Source: Calocera cornea HHB12733 (taxonomy: Eukaryota; Basidiomycota; Dacrymycetes; Dacrymycetales; Dacrymycetaceae). From it: DNA of 54,973 nt. A program made the position numbers and the translations under genes. Below, in pieces: positions 30,780-42,995 of this stretch. Below the pieces are notes generated by a model that worked only from the letters and a program-made list of their open reading frames with translations, did not search any database and was not told where the DNA came from. The stretch covers positions 1-54,973 of the forward strand of contig KV424097.1 of NCBI GenBank assembly GCA_001632435.1, in the 5' to 3' direction. The first letter of the stretch is position 1; the number at the start of each line of letters is the position of its first letter.

Positions 30780-32787
30780 CTAAGCAGCAGACACATCCCC
30801 TCGCGAGCGCAGGAAATCAGAGCCCCCACTCCCACTCCCACTCCCATTCCCACTCCCACTCCCACTCCCACTCTCGTCCCTGCCCGCCCCGACCGTAGGC
30901 TTGTCCCCCTCGCTCGGCGGGCTCATCACCCCCTTGAGGTGGAGCACAAGGCGCGGGCCCTGTGCGCGCTCAGCCTCACGAGCACAGGGCGCACACACGA
31001 CACGACGCACCGCTATCCCATACACGGCCAGCGTCCACGGCTGGGTGATCCCCGCCAGCTCTGGCCGGGCCGACCTGGACACGAGCTGCAGGAAGAGCAC
31101 GTTCACCAGCTCGACGGCTGCCCCCGCGCGCGTGCGTGGTCAGCATCGCCTCCCCCGACGTGGCACGGTGAGACTGCACGCACCGAATATCCTAGCGCGG
31201 CGCGTGGGGCCCGTCAGTCGACTGCGGCGCGGGAGGAGGGAGCCGGACAAGCTCACACGGCGTAGTACAGCACCCCGCCCTGCACCATCGCCGTCAGCGC
31301 GCTTGCCTGCCCTCCGCCCGGACGCAGGTAGGGGTGCAGCTTGGCCAGCGTGAGCGCGAAGAAGATGGCCCCGAGGCACATCTCGCCGATCCTGTTGCGT
31401 GGGCCGGGTGAGCCGAGCCGTGCACGGGTCCGCGGGCGCGTGGAGGGGCAGAAGGGGGCCGAGCAAGCACGCACCAAGCAACGAGCGTGCCCGACCCGTC
31501 GGGGTTCTCGAGGCACCCGATGCTGAACGCAGTGTTGGGGAACGTGCTCGTCGCCGACGCTTGCTGGTTCACCACCACGACGAGGATCGCCGCCTGTGCT
31601 GGGTTAGCACGGGGCACGGGCGTACTGTACCGCTGGAGGAAGGGGGGCGTACGAGGAAGACACCTGCCGGTACGGTACGTGCTGGTCAGCGGTGCGAAGC
31701 TGGGGTGCTCAGAGTCGGAGGGCTCACCGGCGAAGAGCAGGTAGAGCGGGATAGTCACTGTCCCGCCCAAGCAGGTCAGCACACCCCGCAACCCACAGCC
31801 CGCAAGCCGCGACCACCGCGCGCCCGACGCCGGAGCGCAAGGAGGAAGGGGGAAGGGGAACGAGGGAAGATGCAAGCCACGACACGCACCGTAGCGCCGC
31901 GCGGAGTAGACGGCGCGGATCCTCAGGAGCTGGATCAGGTCTACCGACACGCCCGTGATGAGCAGCGCTCTGCGCAACGCGTCAGCCCGGGCGGGCACCT
32001 CGCAGCTAGCAGCCAGGAGGAGGAAGAGAAGGTAGCGTACATCCCGGACATTATCGACCAGTCTTGGCAGCTGCGCGCAGGCCCGTGAGTCCCGCATTTG
32101 CGGGTGGATGGTGAGCTTGCTTACAGCTGGTTGATGCGGTCAGTTCTGTTCTGTTCATCCGTGGGGCATGGAAGGAGGTTGGAGGACGTGGACGGGGGAT
32201 GATGGGGCGTCAGCGTACCGAGTTAGAGAGCCCCGGGAGCGTGCCTGTTCAGTGCTCTGTCGTCAGCGCGCCGCCTCCACCAGCGAACCTCCGTACGCAC
32301 TGAGCCACCACAGCCTGCCGTCCTCAAGCATGAGTTCTCACCGTTTGCGCGCACGGGGGCCGCCAGGCAAGCAAGCCGAACACAACGACGCACAGGACTC
32401 CGAAGATGGTCACGTAGCGCGAGAGCAGGTAGAGCACCTTGCCGAAGGACCACTTGGCCCGCCAGATATGCTGGATCTGTACCGTCCGCCGACGGCCAGA
32501 GTGAGCGCTGAGCACGGGAATAGGAGCCGATGCAGCAGCAGCGCAGTGGCTGGCCCGGCACCGCACCGCTGCACGCATGACGCACCTCCTGGTCCATCGC
32601 TATGGCCGTGTCGTAGCAGATGAGTGCAAAGGCGGCCACTGTGCGTATGGTCAGCAATGAGCACCGAGCTCGACCCGACCCGGGGGAGCCCGCGAGGTGA
32701 GAGCAGCGCACTCGCGCTCCAGCAGAAAGCCTGCACGTCCAGCGCGTCTTGCAGCTCCGTCGGGGTGAGCGTGAGCGTGTCGGCCAT
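30780..32787 (-). CDS. DUF6533 multi-pass membrane protein 1
   Basis: The multi-exon gene starts MADTLTLTPTELQDALD at 32785-32787. The diagnostic DUF6533 segment is split by introns: FALICYDTAIAMDQE, then IQHIWRAKWSFGKVLYLLSR and YVTIFGVL. Later exons give hydrophobic helices: VSVDLIQLLRIRAVY, GVLTCLGGTVTIPLYLLF, GAIFFALTLAKLHPYL, and the end block with QPWTLAVYGIA. The C-terminal tail is GSGSGSG-rich and encoded by a CCCACT hexamer repeat (about 30820-30880). The family is confined to basidiomycetes, has about seven helices and no known function. Exon limits other than the first three were not all fixed. Confidence 0.75.
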
Positions 32788-34028
32788 CTCGAGTCTCCGA
32801 TCAGCTTCGCGGATTAGAATTACTGTAGGGTTTAGAGCAAAGCAGGGAGTCGCAGGGCACTGTACAGGATCAGGAGCAAAGCGCGCTGCTCGGGGGGAGG
32901 GGGCGATGCGTTATAAGTAAGGCGCTTGCGGCCTGGGTGATACCGAACGACTGCAGTAGGAGCGTGATTGTCCTGCTGCGGACGACGGTCCTCCCGAGCG
33001 GACTGACAACCGTGCCGGCCCTGCTAACCAACGCTGATGATATCAGTCACCGCCTGGTCTGACATCCCAAAGCGCCGTATCACGTATGGGAGCTGCGGGA
33101 TGTGCAGCGACATCCGCTGGTGTCATCCGATGACGGCGGGCGACAGTGGAGAGGTCGTGAGAATGGGCGGTAGCGTCACTCCATTAGCAACCCCGTAGCG
33201 AGGTTCAGCTAAGGAACATCAGAGGTAGAGACGGATGAGTTAGACCGCCTAGTGTCCGTTTAATGATTAATCCATGCGCGCTCCAGTCAGAGTGGGCGGT
33301 AGTCATGGCAGTCGAGGCGGGAGTCGCGCCGTTCAGTTGGGCGAGGGTCGCGGGCGCTCTGATGCCTCGGCTAGTCGCGCAGTGCGCTGAGGCTTCCTCT
33401 CATCAGCGTCTATTTGGGACTCATCAATGCTTTATCCGTCGGGGACGGTTCAAAGGTAGAGTCGGAACAAAGAGGGGAATGGCGGCCCGGAGCGTTGTTC
33501 GGGGTGTGGGGGCGTAACGCTGGCAGGTAGCCCAGGCGCCCTCTCGCGGAAGCGCCATACGACACTCCGATTCCATATGCTTCACCTTTTTGTCGAATCT
33601 CTCCCTCCCCCTGTCCGTGAAGAGAGTAACACAGCTGCATCACTATATTCTTTGAGAACAAGGAAGAATATTAGGAGAATGAAGACACGACGAAGGGGAA
33701 TGGATGTGCAGTAGATTTAGAGGCGCGTGTCATGGAAGGCCTATCTGCGCCATCGATCCAGCCCGAGAGATGGAACCATTATATGCATAGGCGCCTACGA
33801 GAAGGCCGTAGAATAAGTAAAGGTACAAGTCCCAGGTACCTGTACAGGTGTACGGTGACCTATGCGGCGACTTCGGATAGCGTGAACCAGTCGGCCCGTT
33901 GGCTCGTCGAGGATATGCTTGATGGCTCGGTATTGTCGTCACCCTTGTTGGCAATTTCACCGTCATAACACCACGTAGGTGCAATGACAGACGTGGCCCC
34001 TGTTACATATCAGCGATGCTTTCACTTT
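32788..34028. other. Intergenic, no gene recognised
   Basis: Lies between two DUF6533 genes. The open frames at 33263-33517 and 33410-33661 lack motifs. Nothing else was seen. Confidence 0.45.
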
Positions 34029-35620
34029 TCACCCAAACAAATTCACCGCGATTCCGTATACAGCAAGTGCCCACCCTGATGGCAATCTCAGCATTCCTTC
34101 CCGGACTCGAAGGCCGTATCACATACGGTAATGTGATGTTCAGCAAGTTTTGTCGATCCGAATTCGCCATTACTTGGAGGTATACTGTGTTGAACAGCTC
34201 GGTCACTGAGGAATGTCCATCCAGTACGGTCCAAGGTGAAACTAGGGCGTCCCTAACCAAATATCCTGCGCCATAGATGTGGTAAGTCTCATGACTCTGG
34301 AAACTGCACAAAGTGAACGTGCTCACACTGTGGAGAATATCACACCACCTTGCACAATAGTGGCGGCAAGATCCGTATGTGCAGCCCGGCCTTTCAGCTG
34401 CGGATATAATCTCGCAACAGTCAAGAGGAGGAAGACACCTAAGCCAAAAATCAGATGTGACTGGGCATCAGGCACGACTGCTCACCTCCCAAAACCAGTT
34501 CCGCGACCCTATTCTATCATGAAGCTTGATGAGACGCTAGTAAAAAAAGTAGCACGCACCAGGCAGCGACGGTTTCAATGCTCTTCGCATTATTGGTACA
34601 TCCAACTACAAACTTTGTCTTGGGCTGTACCACCTTAGAAGCAGGAGGGCTGGTGCGTATGATAACAACCGCAGTCTGGACACGTCTCGGTCACCGCTTG
34701 GAAGGAATAGAGCGCAACCACGCTCTACTTACAAGGAATATACCTGAGCAAATGTGAGCATATTCGCGTACAGACTCAGCTTATGGAGCAAACCGGCAAA
34801 GAACAAGTAGAGCGGGATAGTCACTAAGGTTTGGGATCAGCTCTGGGTTTCTGGGCCAGCATGTTCTTGTTCACCAACCTCTCCGGTTTCTAAGGAAGAC
34901 CGCCCGGACCCTTAGAATCTGGATGAGGTCCACGGAGACTCCAGCAACGATAATCGCGCTTCAAGAGAGAATCAGCTCAAGGATGCCATTACTTCGGCAA
35001 GGGGTCGCTTACGCTCCAGCTATGGAAGGCCATGATCGACAGCTGCGAGCGATCTTGGTCAGCGACATATTCTGACAACCTGGTATTTCAAACCTTACAC
35101 GGAATCAGGCAGAGAATCCGCTGCACCCGCTGTGAAGAAAAATAAGTTTTAGGTCGAGGGCTCAAGGGCGGCGCAACTTGCTTATCGCCAAGAAGCTGTG
35201 GGATTGATCAGTAAGAAGATCATCGACAGATTGGGGTACGGACATCAGGATGGCAACAGTGACGTATCGAGCCAAGATGTAAAGCATTTTAGCTGAAGAA
35301 AGTTGTGCTCTGATAATGTGAGAAGGGGTAAGGGTCAGTGCAGCAACGATGGGACGAACCGCCAGATGTGCACAATCTGTGCCGGTTCCGAAACAATCCC
35401 GTTCTTAATGACAATTAAACATGGAGATATTGCGTCGCAGACCTCTTGATCCATCGCTATGATGGTGTCATTACATATCCAAGCACATGCAGACACTACC
35501 GATGCATCGGGTAAGTGTAGAAACGGAAAAGGCGAGCACGTCTGCCGCACTTGAGCTCAACCCGAACATTTCAGCATCCCAAGCATCCTGCAGCATTGAA
35601 GGACTGAGAGTCCGCGACAT
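34029..35620 (-). CDS. DUF6533 multi-pass membrane protein 2
   Basis: Paralogue of the preceding gene in the same orientation. Starts MSRTLSPSMLQDAWDAEMFG at 35618-35620. Introns split VSACAWICNDTIIAMDQE, IVHIWR and QLSSAKMLYILARYVTVAIL. A late exon reads LTVARLYPQLKGRAAHTDLA with ATIVQGGVIFSTV. The final exon gives WALAVYGIAVNLFG with a stop at 34029-34031, matching QPWTLAVYGIA of paralogue 1. I saw no disabling change where I checked, though middle exons were not fully traced. It lacks the Gly/Ser tail of paralogue 1. Confidence 0.65.
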
Positions 35621-36288
35621 TGGTGGTTAAAGAGACACGCACCGCAACCCGACTTGGTCGGAGCTGATTGAAGTCTTCATGTTGCGGCTCCTGCCCACCT
35701 TTCTACTGATACCAGCTCGACCAGCTGTTCTGCCCACAAGTGCCTAAGTCCATCAGGGTGGTGTTCGACTTGCTTGTTTAATGTTCACGAGGGGAAGAAA
35801 TATTGACAGAACTTGAAGCAATGTCCAAATGGAGGGGTGTTGCAGAACCCTGGGTGCAGACGGCTCTCCTGGCACGGATCGGGAGGACCCTGAGAACTAC
35901 CGTGGCGTGGTACGTCATCGCCCCAGGGCTGTGCGGTCCCTTAGCAACTGAATAGACGTCTAAATTTGTGCTTCCTCAACCTCTCTTCCTCGCACACTCG
36001 GCTTTGGGACACGCGACCTGAACGAGTCTGTTATAGCACCTACGACAACTCTCTTGGACGGCGAAGACAACTATTCGTAGCATCCATGAGCCGTTGAAAG
36101 ACCTGGCCCTCCCCTGTGCCCCGTCTCGAACGTTCTGCCTGCTATAAATAGCCTGTGCAACCTGCACAGGATTTGCTGGCCAAGGAATCCGGCTCCGGAC
36201 AGAACGGTTTTCTGGGCGGTACTCGATCATTGCAGCGCTGGATGGCTCAGTCTTCCTCGTCTTTCTCTCATTACTATCACCGGCGAGG
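35621..36288. other. Intergenic, divergent promoter region
   Basis: Separates DUF6533 gene 2 (minus) from the sedolisin gene (plus). A minus-strand open frame at 35976-36497 overlaps the sedolisin start and is not supported. Confidence 0.45.
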
Positions 36289-38473
36289 ATGACCCGCTCA
36301 AGGCACATCCTGCTAGTTCTGGCTCTGGTCTTTGCGCAGTCGGCGACCGCCCTTAGGCCGTTTCTTGTCAAGGAATCTCTGCCAGCCATCCCAAGAGGAT
36401 GGACAGCAAGAGACAGACCACCAGCAGACCATGTCTTGCAGCTGCAGCTGGGACTTCGACAAGCGGATCCCAACTTGTTGTACGATATCCTGGCCAATGT
36501 CAGTGACCCTAGGCATGCGCAATATGGCCAGCACCTGCAGAAGGCGGAAGTCGACGACCTTGTTCGTCCTCACCGAGTTCGTTTTAAAACACTTGTAAGT
36601 GACTCCATTGCTAATATATATATTGCAGAGAACTGCCGAAGCGGCAGCGGCCTGGTTGGTACACCATGGAATTCCACAAACTGCCATCCGGCCCAATTCA
36701 GCCGGTGACTGGATCAGCATCGAAGTTCCTGTACGCGTTGCAGAGAGTATGCTAGATACGGAGTATCGTGTCTACGACCATGAAGACGGGTCAGCACTGG
36801 TTCGTTGCATGAGCTGGTCTCTGCCCGCGGATCTGCATGAGCACGTGGAATTCATCCAACCCACTACCATTTTTGGTGAGCGGGTCTTCCTACAACTGCG
36901 TCCGATTGCTAATGCAGTCCGGCAGGTCGACCCAAGCCCCATCGCTCTTTTGTTAATTCAGTTATCTCTCGCGGAATCGTCCTGTCCAATCCTACAAACT
37001 GCTCGGAGAACGTCACGCCCGACTGCCTTCGGGAGTTGTATGGCATAGGGTCTTACCGACCAAATCCAAGTTCAGCAAACCGCCTCGGAATATCCGGCTA
37101 CCTAGGCAGCTACGCAAATATAAACGATACCAAGTTCTTCTATCAGCAATTTGTTCCCAGAGCATATGAAGCAAACTTCAGCTTTGCGGTGGAACTCGTC
37201 AATGGTATGCGAAATCCGTCGGTGTACCCCTCGTCCTGACGCACTGTGGCAGACGGGCTCAATGGTCAGTCCGAAGCTTCGGCCAGTCTGGAAGGTATGC
37301 AAGATCCATTAGTCTTCACTCCGTATTCTGAAGCAACAGACAGGTAACCTGGATGTCCAGTACGGCGGGGCCATGTCGTTCCCTATCGCGAACACGTACT
37401 ACTCGACAGGCGGATCCCCGCCATTTGATCCGTCCGCCGGCACACCTCAAAACACGAACGAACCGTATGGCGATTTTCTGTCGTTCATCTTGAACAAAAC
37501 CAATGACGAGTTGCCCACCGTTCTGTCGACATCTTACGGGCAAGTGACGACATGCGTGTGTGTGGTGTATAGCTGACGACTTGTTCAGTGATGAGGAACA
37601 GACAGTTCCATTCTCTTATGCCGAGCGCATCTGCAATCTGTTTGCACAGCTCGGCGCACGCGGAGTAAGCGTTGTGTTCAGCTCCGGAGACGGTGGTGTA
37701 GGCGATGGCCAGGGACCAGGCCAGAAGTCCACCAGCTGCATCTCGAACGACGGAAATGCAACGCCAATGTTCCTGCCCTTCTTTCCCGCCACTTGTCCCT
37801 TTGTGACGGCGGTTGGATCGACAGCGGGCGTGCCTGAAGTCGCTGCCGGATTCAGCGGTGGGGGCTTCTCTAATTATTTCACGAGACCTTATTGGCAAGG
37901 TACGGATCTGGTCGCTACTCTATCACAAGATCTTGGCGATACTGACCGGCACTATAGAAGGCGCAGTAAGCGCTTATGCTCCACACATTCCGAGTTCATA
38001 CGCGACATGGTACAACTCCTCCGGCCGTGCGTATCCGGGTGAGGGATTTTGCTGCTTCCACCTCGGATGTGGTCTAAAACTTCTGCCAAGACGTTTCTGT
38101 ACAAGGCAATAACTTCATCATTCAGCAAAGCGGGAGCCTCACGACCGGTTATGGCACATCCTGCTCAGCACCCACGTTCTCGGGTATTGTCGCGCTTCTG
38201 AACGATTTCCTCATAGCCCGTGGGAAGGCGCCTTTGGGATTCTTGAATCCTTGGTTATGTACGGGCAATCTCTTCATTCATAGAGCTTTAGCTTACCGCT
38301 TCCTTTCGCATTTAGATATCGTTGGAACTGTGGGATTCAACGACATCACGACGGGGAGTAATCCGGGGTGCGGCACGAATGGGTTTAGCGCAATCGATGG
38401 GTGGGATCCCATCACGGGGGTGGGGACACCGAACTTCACCAAGCTGATGAGTTTGTTATCATTATCACTGTAA
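36289..38473 (+). CDS. Secreted sedolisin-family (S53) serine-carboxyl protease, tripeptidyl-peptidase-like
   Basis: Starts MTRSRHILLVLALVFAQSAT, a clear signal peptide. The pro-kumamolisin domain follows (LYDILANVSDPRHAQYGQHL, AWLVHHGIPQTAIRPNS), then the catalytic domain. The Glu/Asp pair is in ASLEGNLDVQYG, the oxyanion Asp in VVFSSGDGGVG, and the Ser in GYGTSCSAPTFSG. The calcium-site tail is FNDITTGSNPGCGTNGF. At least eight introns are needed. The first, 36595-36628, is only 34 nt. The frame rejoins cleanly at each junction I traced, including GTGAGG...GCCAAG near 38039. S53 enzymes act at acidic pH outside the cell. This one probably digests extracellular protein. Confidence 0.9.
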
Positions 38474-39291
38474 GAGCACAGCATTATTGCGCGCGATCGA
38501 ATGGACAATTCTCTTCTGGGCTGCCAAAAATTGCCTTGCCACGAAGCACAATAGGGGTGATTCTGAATCATTACGTTGCAGGCACCAGTGCGACGGACGG
38601 CATTTGACCAGCCGACTAGATGAACAATATGCTTATTCGGGCAGGTTATGGGGTGATTATGGATGATTGTGGAGGACCGCGATCGACAGACGGAAGAAAG
38701 CACGCGGCAATGCGGTATGCATAATTATGGAATAGTCATGGTCAAGGCGTCAGAGAACCACGATATTCGCCCCCGATATGGCGGCATCTTGTCGCATCTG
38801 GTTGAGTCGAAATGCGGCGTTGAGTTGTTCCTTGTCTTCTTGCGCATTGAAATGAAAAACCACCAATATGACGCGCCATGGCGCGATATTGCGTGCGTCA
38901 GGGAAGGTTGTCGGCGAAAGAGACTTGTGAAGGTGCGGGATGGTGGAGTAGCGCAAACAAGGGTCCAGCCTTTCCTGCCCATTGAACTTGCCCCTCGCCG
39001 AATTGAAGCGGCGCGTAGTTGGTCCGAGTCTCCCCTGGATGGGCGCCTCGTTCCTATTACATTTGGGATGCCTGTCCCAGATTGGATAATGGGGCGGGGC
39101 CGGGGAGAGGAGCACATGAAGCAGGCGAGCGCCGACCTGGAGCACGCCATGATGTAGCAATTCAGGTGAACTCGCTATCAGTCTAGGCACGCCTTCCTCT
39201 GTGCAGGCGTGCTTCGCCTTTAAAGGGAGATGCCAATCCGCTTTCCGAGCTTCTCTACTGTCTTCTTTCCCTCTGGTCTCTCTTGATCGCT
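38474..39291. other. Intergenic, MFS promoter region
   Basis: Open frames on both strands across 38663-39190 have no motif. A CTTTAAAGG sequence at about 39219-39227 is a possible TATA-like element about 65-70 bp upstream of the MFS ATG. Confidence 0.4.
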
Positions 39292-41695
39292 ATGGCATCC
39301 AGATCCACAAGAGCTAGGGACAACATGGTGGCGGTGGAGGTGGAGAAGAGCGACAAGTCAGAGGTGGTCGCGGTTGAGATCGTCGATCAATCGAAACAGA
39401 AGATGTCCTGGCTGGGCTACTTCTGGGACACGGCAGATTTACCTCCTGAGGAACGCTGGCTCTTGTTCAAGGTCGATGCGTCCTTGCTCATCTTCGCTTC
39501 AGTCAGTCCACCTCTCATGTTCGCAAACCTCTGCTGATGTGGTCCGTAGCTTGGATACTTCTTGAAGAACTTGGACCAGTCTAACATCAACAATGCTGTA
39601 AGTCGTACAGCTTGATATGTAGACAAGCCTCTGATTGTCCTCGACAGTTCTTGAGCGGCATGAAGGAAGACCTGTCAGTGCAACGCCGTCGCCTTCAAAC
39701 CCCTGTGAGACTAACGAGAAGTGCACATTAGTGGAATGTACGGCAATGAACTCGTCACCGCTACCTCTATCTGGACCGTCGGCTACGTGATTGGCCAGGT
39801 ACGCTCTACTATCATAAAATCAGAGAGTTTCATCTGACAGCGATCCAGATTCCTTCCAACTTGCTGCTGACACGTGTCTCGCCTCGCTGGGTCATTCCTG
39901 GTGTGCGTATATCTTGCATGCGCCTCTGACGTTGCCTGACAGTACATCCCAGCTTGAGATTGGGTGGGGCCTTGCGACTCTCGGCAACTATGCCGTTAAG
40001 GACATCCGGGCTCTGTACGCACTTCGCTTCCTTGTAGGATTCTTCGAGTCTGGCTTCTACCCCGGTATTCACTACATCTTGGGTTGCTGGTATGTCACGG
40101 AGAACATCGTTGCACGTGAGCTACATTGATGTCCTACAGGTACACGCCCCGTGAACTCTCCAAGCGAAGCTACATTTTCTGGGTAACTGGAAACCTGGGA
40201 AGCATGTTCAGCGGGTTCTTGCAATCTGCTGGTGCGTATCACGTCTTCGTGCCTGGAGTACAGAGTCTAACCGACCCGACCATAGCATACACGAACCTCG
40301 ATGGCGTCAACGGACATGAAGGCTGGAGGTGGCTCTTCATCATCGATGCCGTGATCACGCTTCCCATCGCTGTCTTTGGTCTTACCATGCTGCCGGCCCT
40401 TCCGTGGTATGCTAAGCCCACATTCTGGCTGAGCGAAAAGGTGAGTGGTTGTGTTTTCATATGCTATGGAATAGGCGCTGACATTTACATTTTCCAGGAA
40501 ATCGAAATTGCCCGTGCGAGGATGAAGAAGATCGGACGGAACGGAGCTGAACCGTGGAGTTGGGTAAGCGAAACAGGCAACATGCTTTCATACGGGCAAT
40601 CGCAGCTGACCCACTACCCAGCCCAAGCTCCGTCGCTTTCTCACCAGCTGGCATTTCTGGATCCTGCGTGAGTCCAGTGTATCACGCTCCGTTGTGCCGA
40701 TGGCTGACATTCGGAACAGCTATGCTTTACGTTATCTGGAACAACTCTGGCATCCAAAACCCCATGGGCTACTGGCTGAAGAGCTTCAACAGCAATCCTC
40801 CTCCCGTTCCCGGGTGGTCGTTTACCGTGTCACAGATCAACCTGTGTATGTCCGCTCCTATATGGTGCCACCTCGTGGCCAACAAATGTCTGATGCTTCT
40901 ATGCAGTGCCTCTACCTGGAAACGCCATATCGGTCGTGAATTCGCTGGCTTGGGCCTGGATTGCAGATGGTCCAGCGGGAGGACGAAGGTGGCCATTCAT
41001 CTACGCAAACGCTGTCCTAACGGTATGAAAGTTTCTCTGGGTCCCACTGCACCGGGACTAAAGCCTGGACAGATCATCTTTGCTGCTGTCTTGCTCAAAT
41101 TTCCCATCTATCAAGACGTCAAAGGACACTTCGTTCTCTACTACATGAGCAGTCTTTGCGTACGTCTATCGCATGATAACCGACAATGTAAGAGACTCTG
41201 ACCTCGTTCCTTCAGGGTGCAGCTGGTCCCATGATCCTGAACTGGATCGGAGAAATCTCGACAGCCGATGTGAGTCTTCCCGTCATTTGATGTCGGTTTC
41301 AATATCTCATGTCACTTCTAGAACGAAGCCCGTGCTATCCTGGTCGCCATGGGGAACGATTTCGCATACGTGGTCCAGGCCGTCGCACCCAACTTTGTCT
41401 GGAAGACGACGGACTTCCCGGCTGCCCACAAGGGTATGACCTGGTCCATCGTCGTCTCGTCGCTCTTGAGTACGTCCCTCGTGTTGCGATACTGTCAGCG
41501 GACTCGTCTGACATACATCTAGTCGGCTGGAACAGTCTCGTGCTGTTCATGGTGAAGCGTGATGAGCGCAAGAAGCGCGACAATCCGGTCGAGGACGACG
41601 TGATTGTTGGAGATGAGGAATCGACGGATCGTAAGGACGCCGAGCTGTTTGGGTCGGAAGAGCAGCTCGGCGAGCTGAAGAAGGTCGCCGTCTGA
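39292..41695 (+). CDS. MFS transporter, TNA1/DAL5 (anion:cation symporter) type
   Basis: The ATG at 39292 opens MASRSTRARDNMVAVEVEKS. Exons then give the helices: LLFKVDASLLIFAS / LGYFLKNLDQSNINNAF (the DQSNI-type motif of this family), TSIWTVGYVIGQ, IPSNLLLTRVSPRWVIP, ALRFLVGFFESGFYPG, YTPRELSKRSYIFWVTGNLG, EGWRWLFIIDAVITLPIAV. The second half has NNSGIQNPMGYWLKSF, AWAWIADG, FAYVVQAVAPNFVWKTTDFP and a charged tail ending at 41695. About a dozen short introns interrupt it. Members carry nicotinate, allantoate, pantothenate or similar anions with protons across the plasma membrane. The substrate cannot be read from the sequence. Confidence 0.88.
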
Positions 41696-42432
41696 GGAAC
41701 GGCGAACTCGGGCCATGTCCGCCTAGCGTTAGCTTTCGGTCACCTTCTTTTTGTCTTTCTACTACCGTTCGCTCCACACACGCACCGAGGCCCTTCTTCC
41801 CAATCATTGTCTGCTGTACGATTCTAGAGTTATCGACTCGAGCTTGTGTTACAGTATAAAACGGATCGTGTTACAGATTTCCCAAATAGAAGTTGCGAAG
41901 CGATGATGTCGAGCGCGAGCAGTACGCATGGAAGCAGCCGAGGGAGACACAAGGATGGCTGTATGCCCAGGTGCTGCCCCGTGCAAGTGTGGATGAGGAG
42001 ACTGCTTTGTGTCACCCAGGTTGCCCGTCAGGCGTGAGACACGTCGATCGCCGCCAAGAGAGACACAAAAGCGTTTTCTTATATCGTAGTAACTGGTCGG
42101 CCCAATTCTCCTTCAAGAGGAAGGCACAATCCAGGGACGGCGAAGCTCATCTGTGTCACCCAAGGTTGCCCGATCAACCAAGAGATGAAGAGAGCACGTA
42201 CAACATGAGATCCAGTGGGCGGAGCCATGCCGGCTGGGCGAACAGCGGGAAGGGCGGAGCCGCAACTTGGACAGGAGATGGATGTGCACCGCCCCACTCT
42301 GCCCGCACTTGGCGGGAGGGCGGGAGGACGACCATCGCCCGCGGTGGCGGCTCAGCACCCACGGCTGGAATCGGAGCGCCCGTCAGCCAGACGACGGGCG
42401 GCGGTCAGGGGACAAAGCGGAACCGCCAACGG
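41696..42432. other. Intergenic with a dispersed 20-mer
   Basis: TGTGTCACCCAGGTTGCCCG (42008-42027) recurs with one extra A at 42152-42172. Both are followed by a CCAAGAGA block, so this may be a degenerate tandem of about 144 bp. No gene is seen. Confidence 0.5.
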
Positions 42433-42995
42433 TCAGGGCCGCAGGGGCCCGAGCGGGCCGGGGGGACGAGCGAAGGGAGGTGGAAGATATGGCGGATACT
42501 TATAATAAGTTATATGAGAGGGTTGGTCCCCATTCAGGAGTAGGAGCATGCCCACAACCTGTTGGATCGCCGTCAGGTGTTCGTCATGCCGCGCTTCACT
42601 CCAGCCGGCCCAAACATGATCAACCACGCGCCTCCAACGCGCGTCGACACGAGTGTCTCCGCTGAAATGCAGCCGCATCCCCGCCTCTTCCCACAGGCGG
42701 GAGGGAACACACCCGAGCTGCCCCAGTCGATGAGCGTGATGTCCATGCCCTTCTCGATCCTCTTCACGATGATGCTTTGCGGCCGAAGATCTCCGTGGAT
42801 CAAGATTCTCTGGTCGGTGGTCGGCAACTTGGAAACGACGTCGGTCGCATATCCAGGGCCACTCAGACCGGAAAGCCCGTCATGCAGCCAGGCATGGAAC
42901 GCTTCCACGTTTTTGAACCCTTCAGGAGCGGAGTCGTCCATCAGTTGACGATCGACTCGGTAGGGTATATGCGCAATGCAAATACAGGTCAGCAT
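42433..42995 (-). pseudogene. Aminoglycoside-phosphotransferase (APH)-like kinase, C-lobe remnant
   Basis: The minus-strand frame holds NVEAFHAWLHDGLSG, then ILIHGDLRPQSIIV with the catalytic HGD loop, and DITLIDWGSSGVFPP with the metal-binding Asp, as in APH/choline-kinase-like proteins. Just after FPP (about 42693) the frame breaks. Adding one base brings in WEEAGMRLHFSGDTRVDARW and HDEHLTAIQQVVGML, which look like the natural continuation. The N-lobe (ATP-binding strands) is absent upstream. The locus is therefore truncated and frameshifted, and probably inactive. Confidence 0.65.

Noticed and set aside
30591..31353. Plus-strand frames over the DUF6533 gene 1 tail
   Set aside because: GC-rich antisense frames. 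The minus strand has the domain matches and splice sites.
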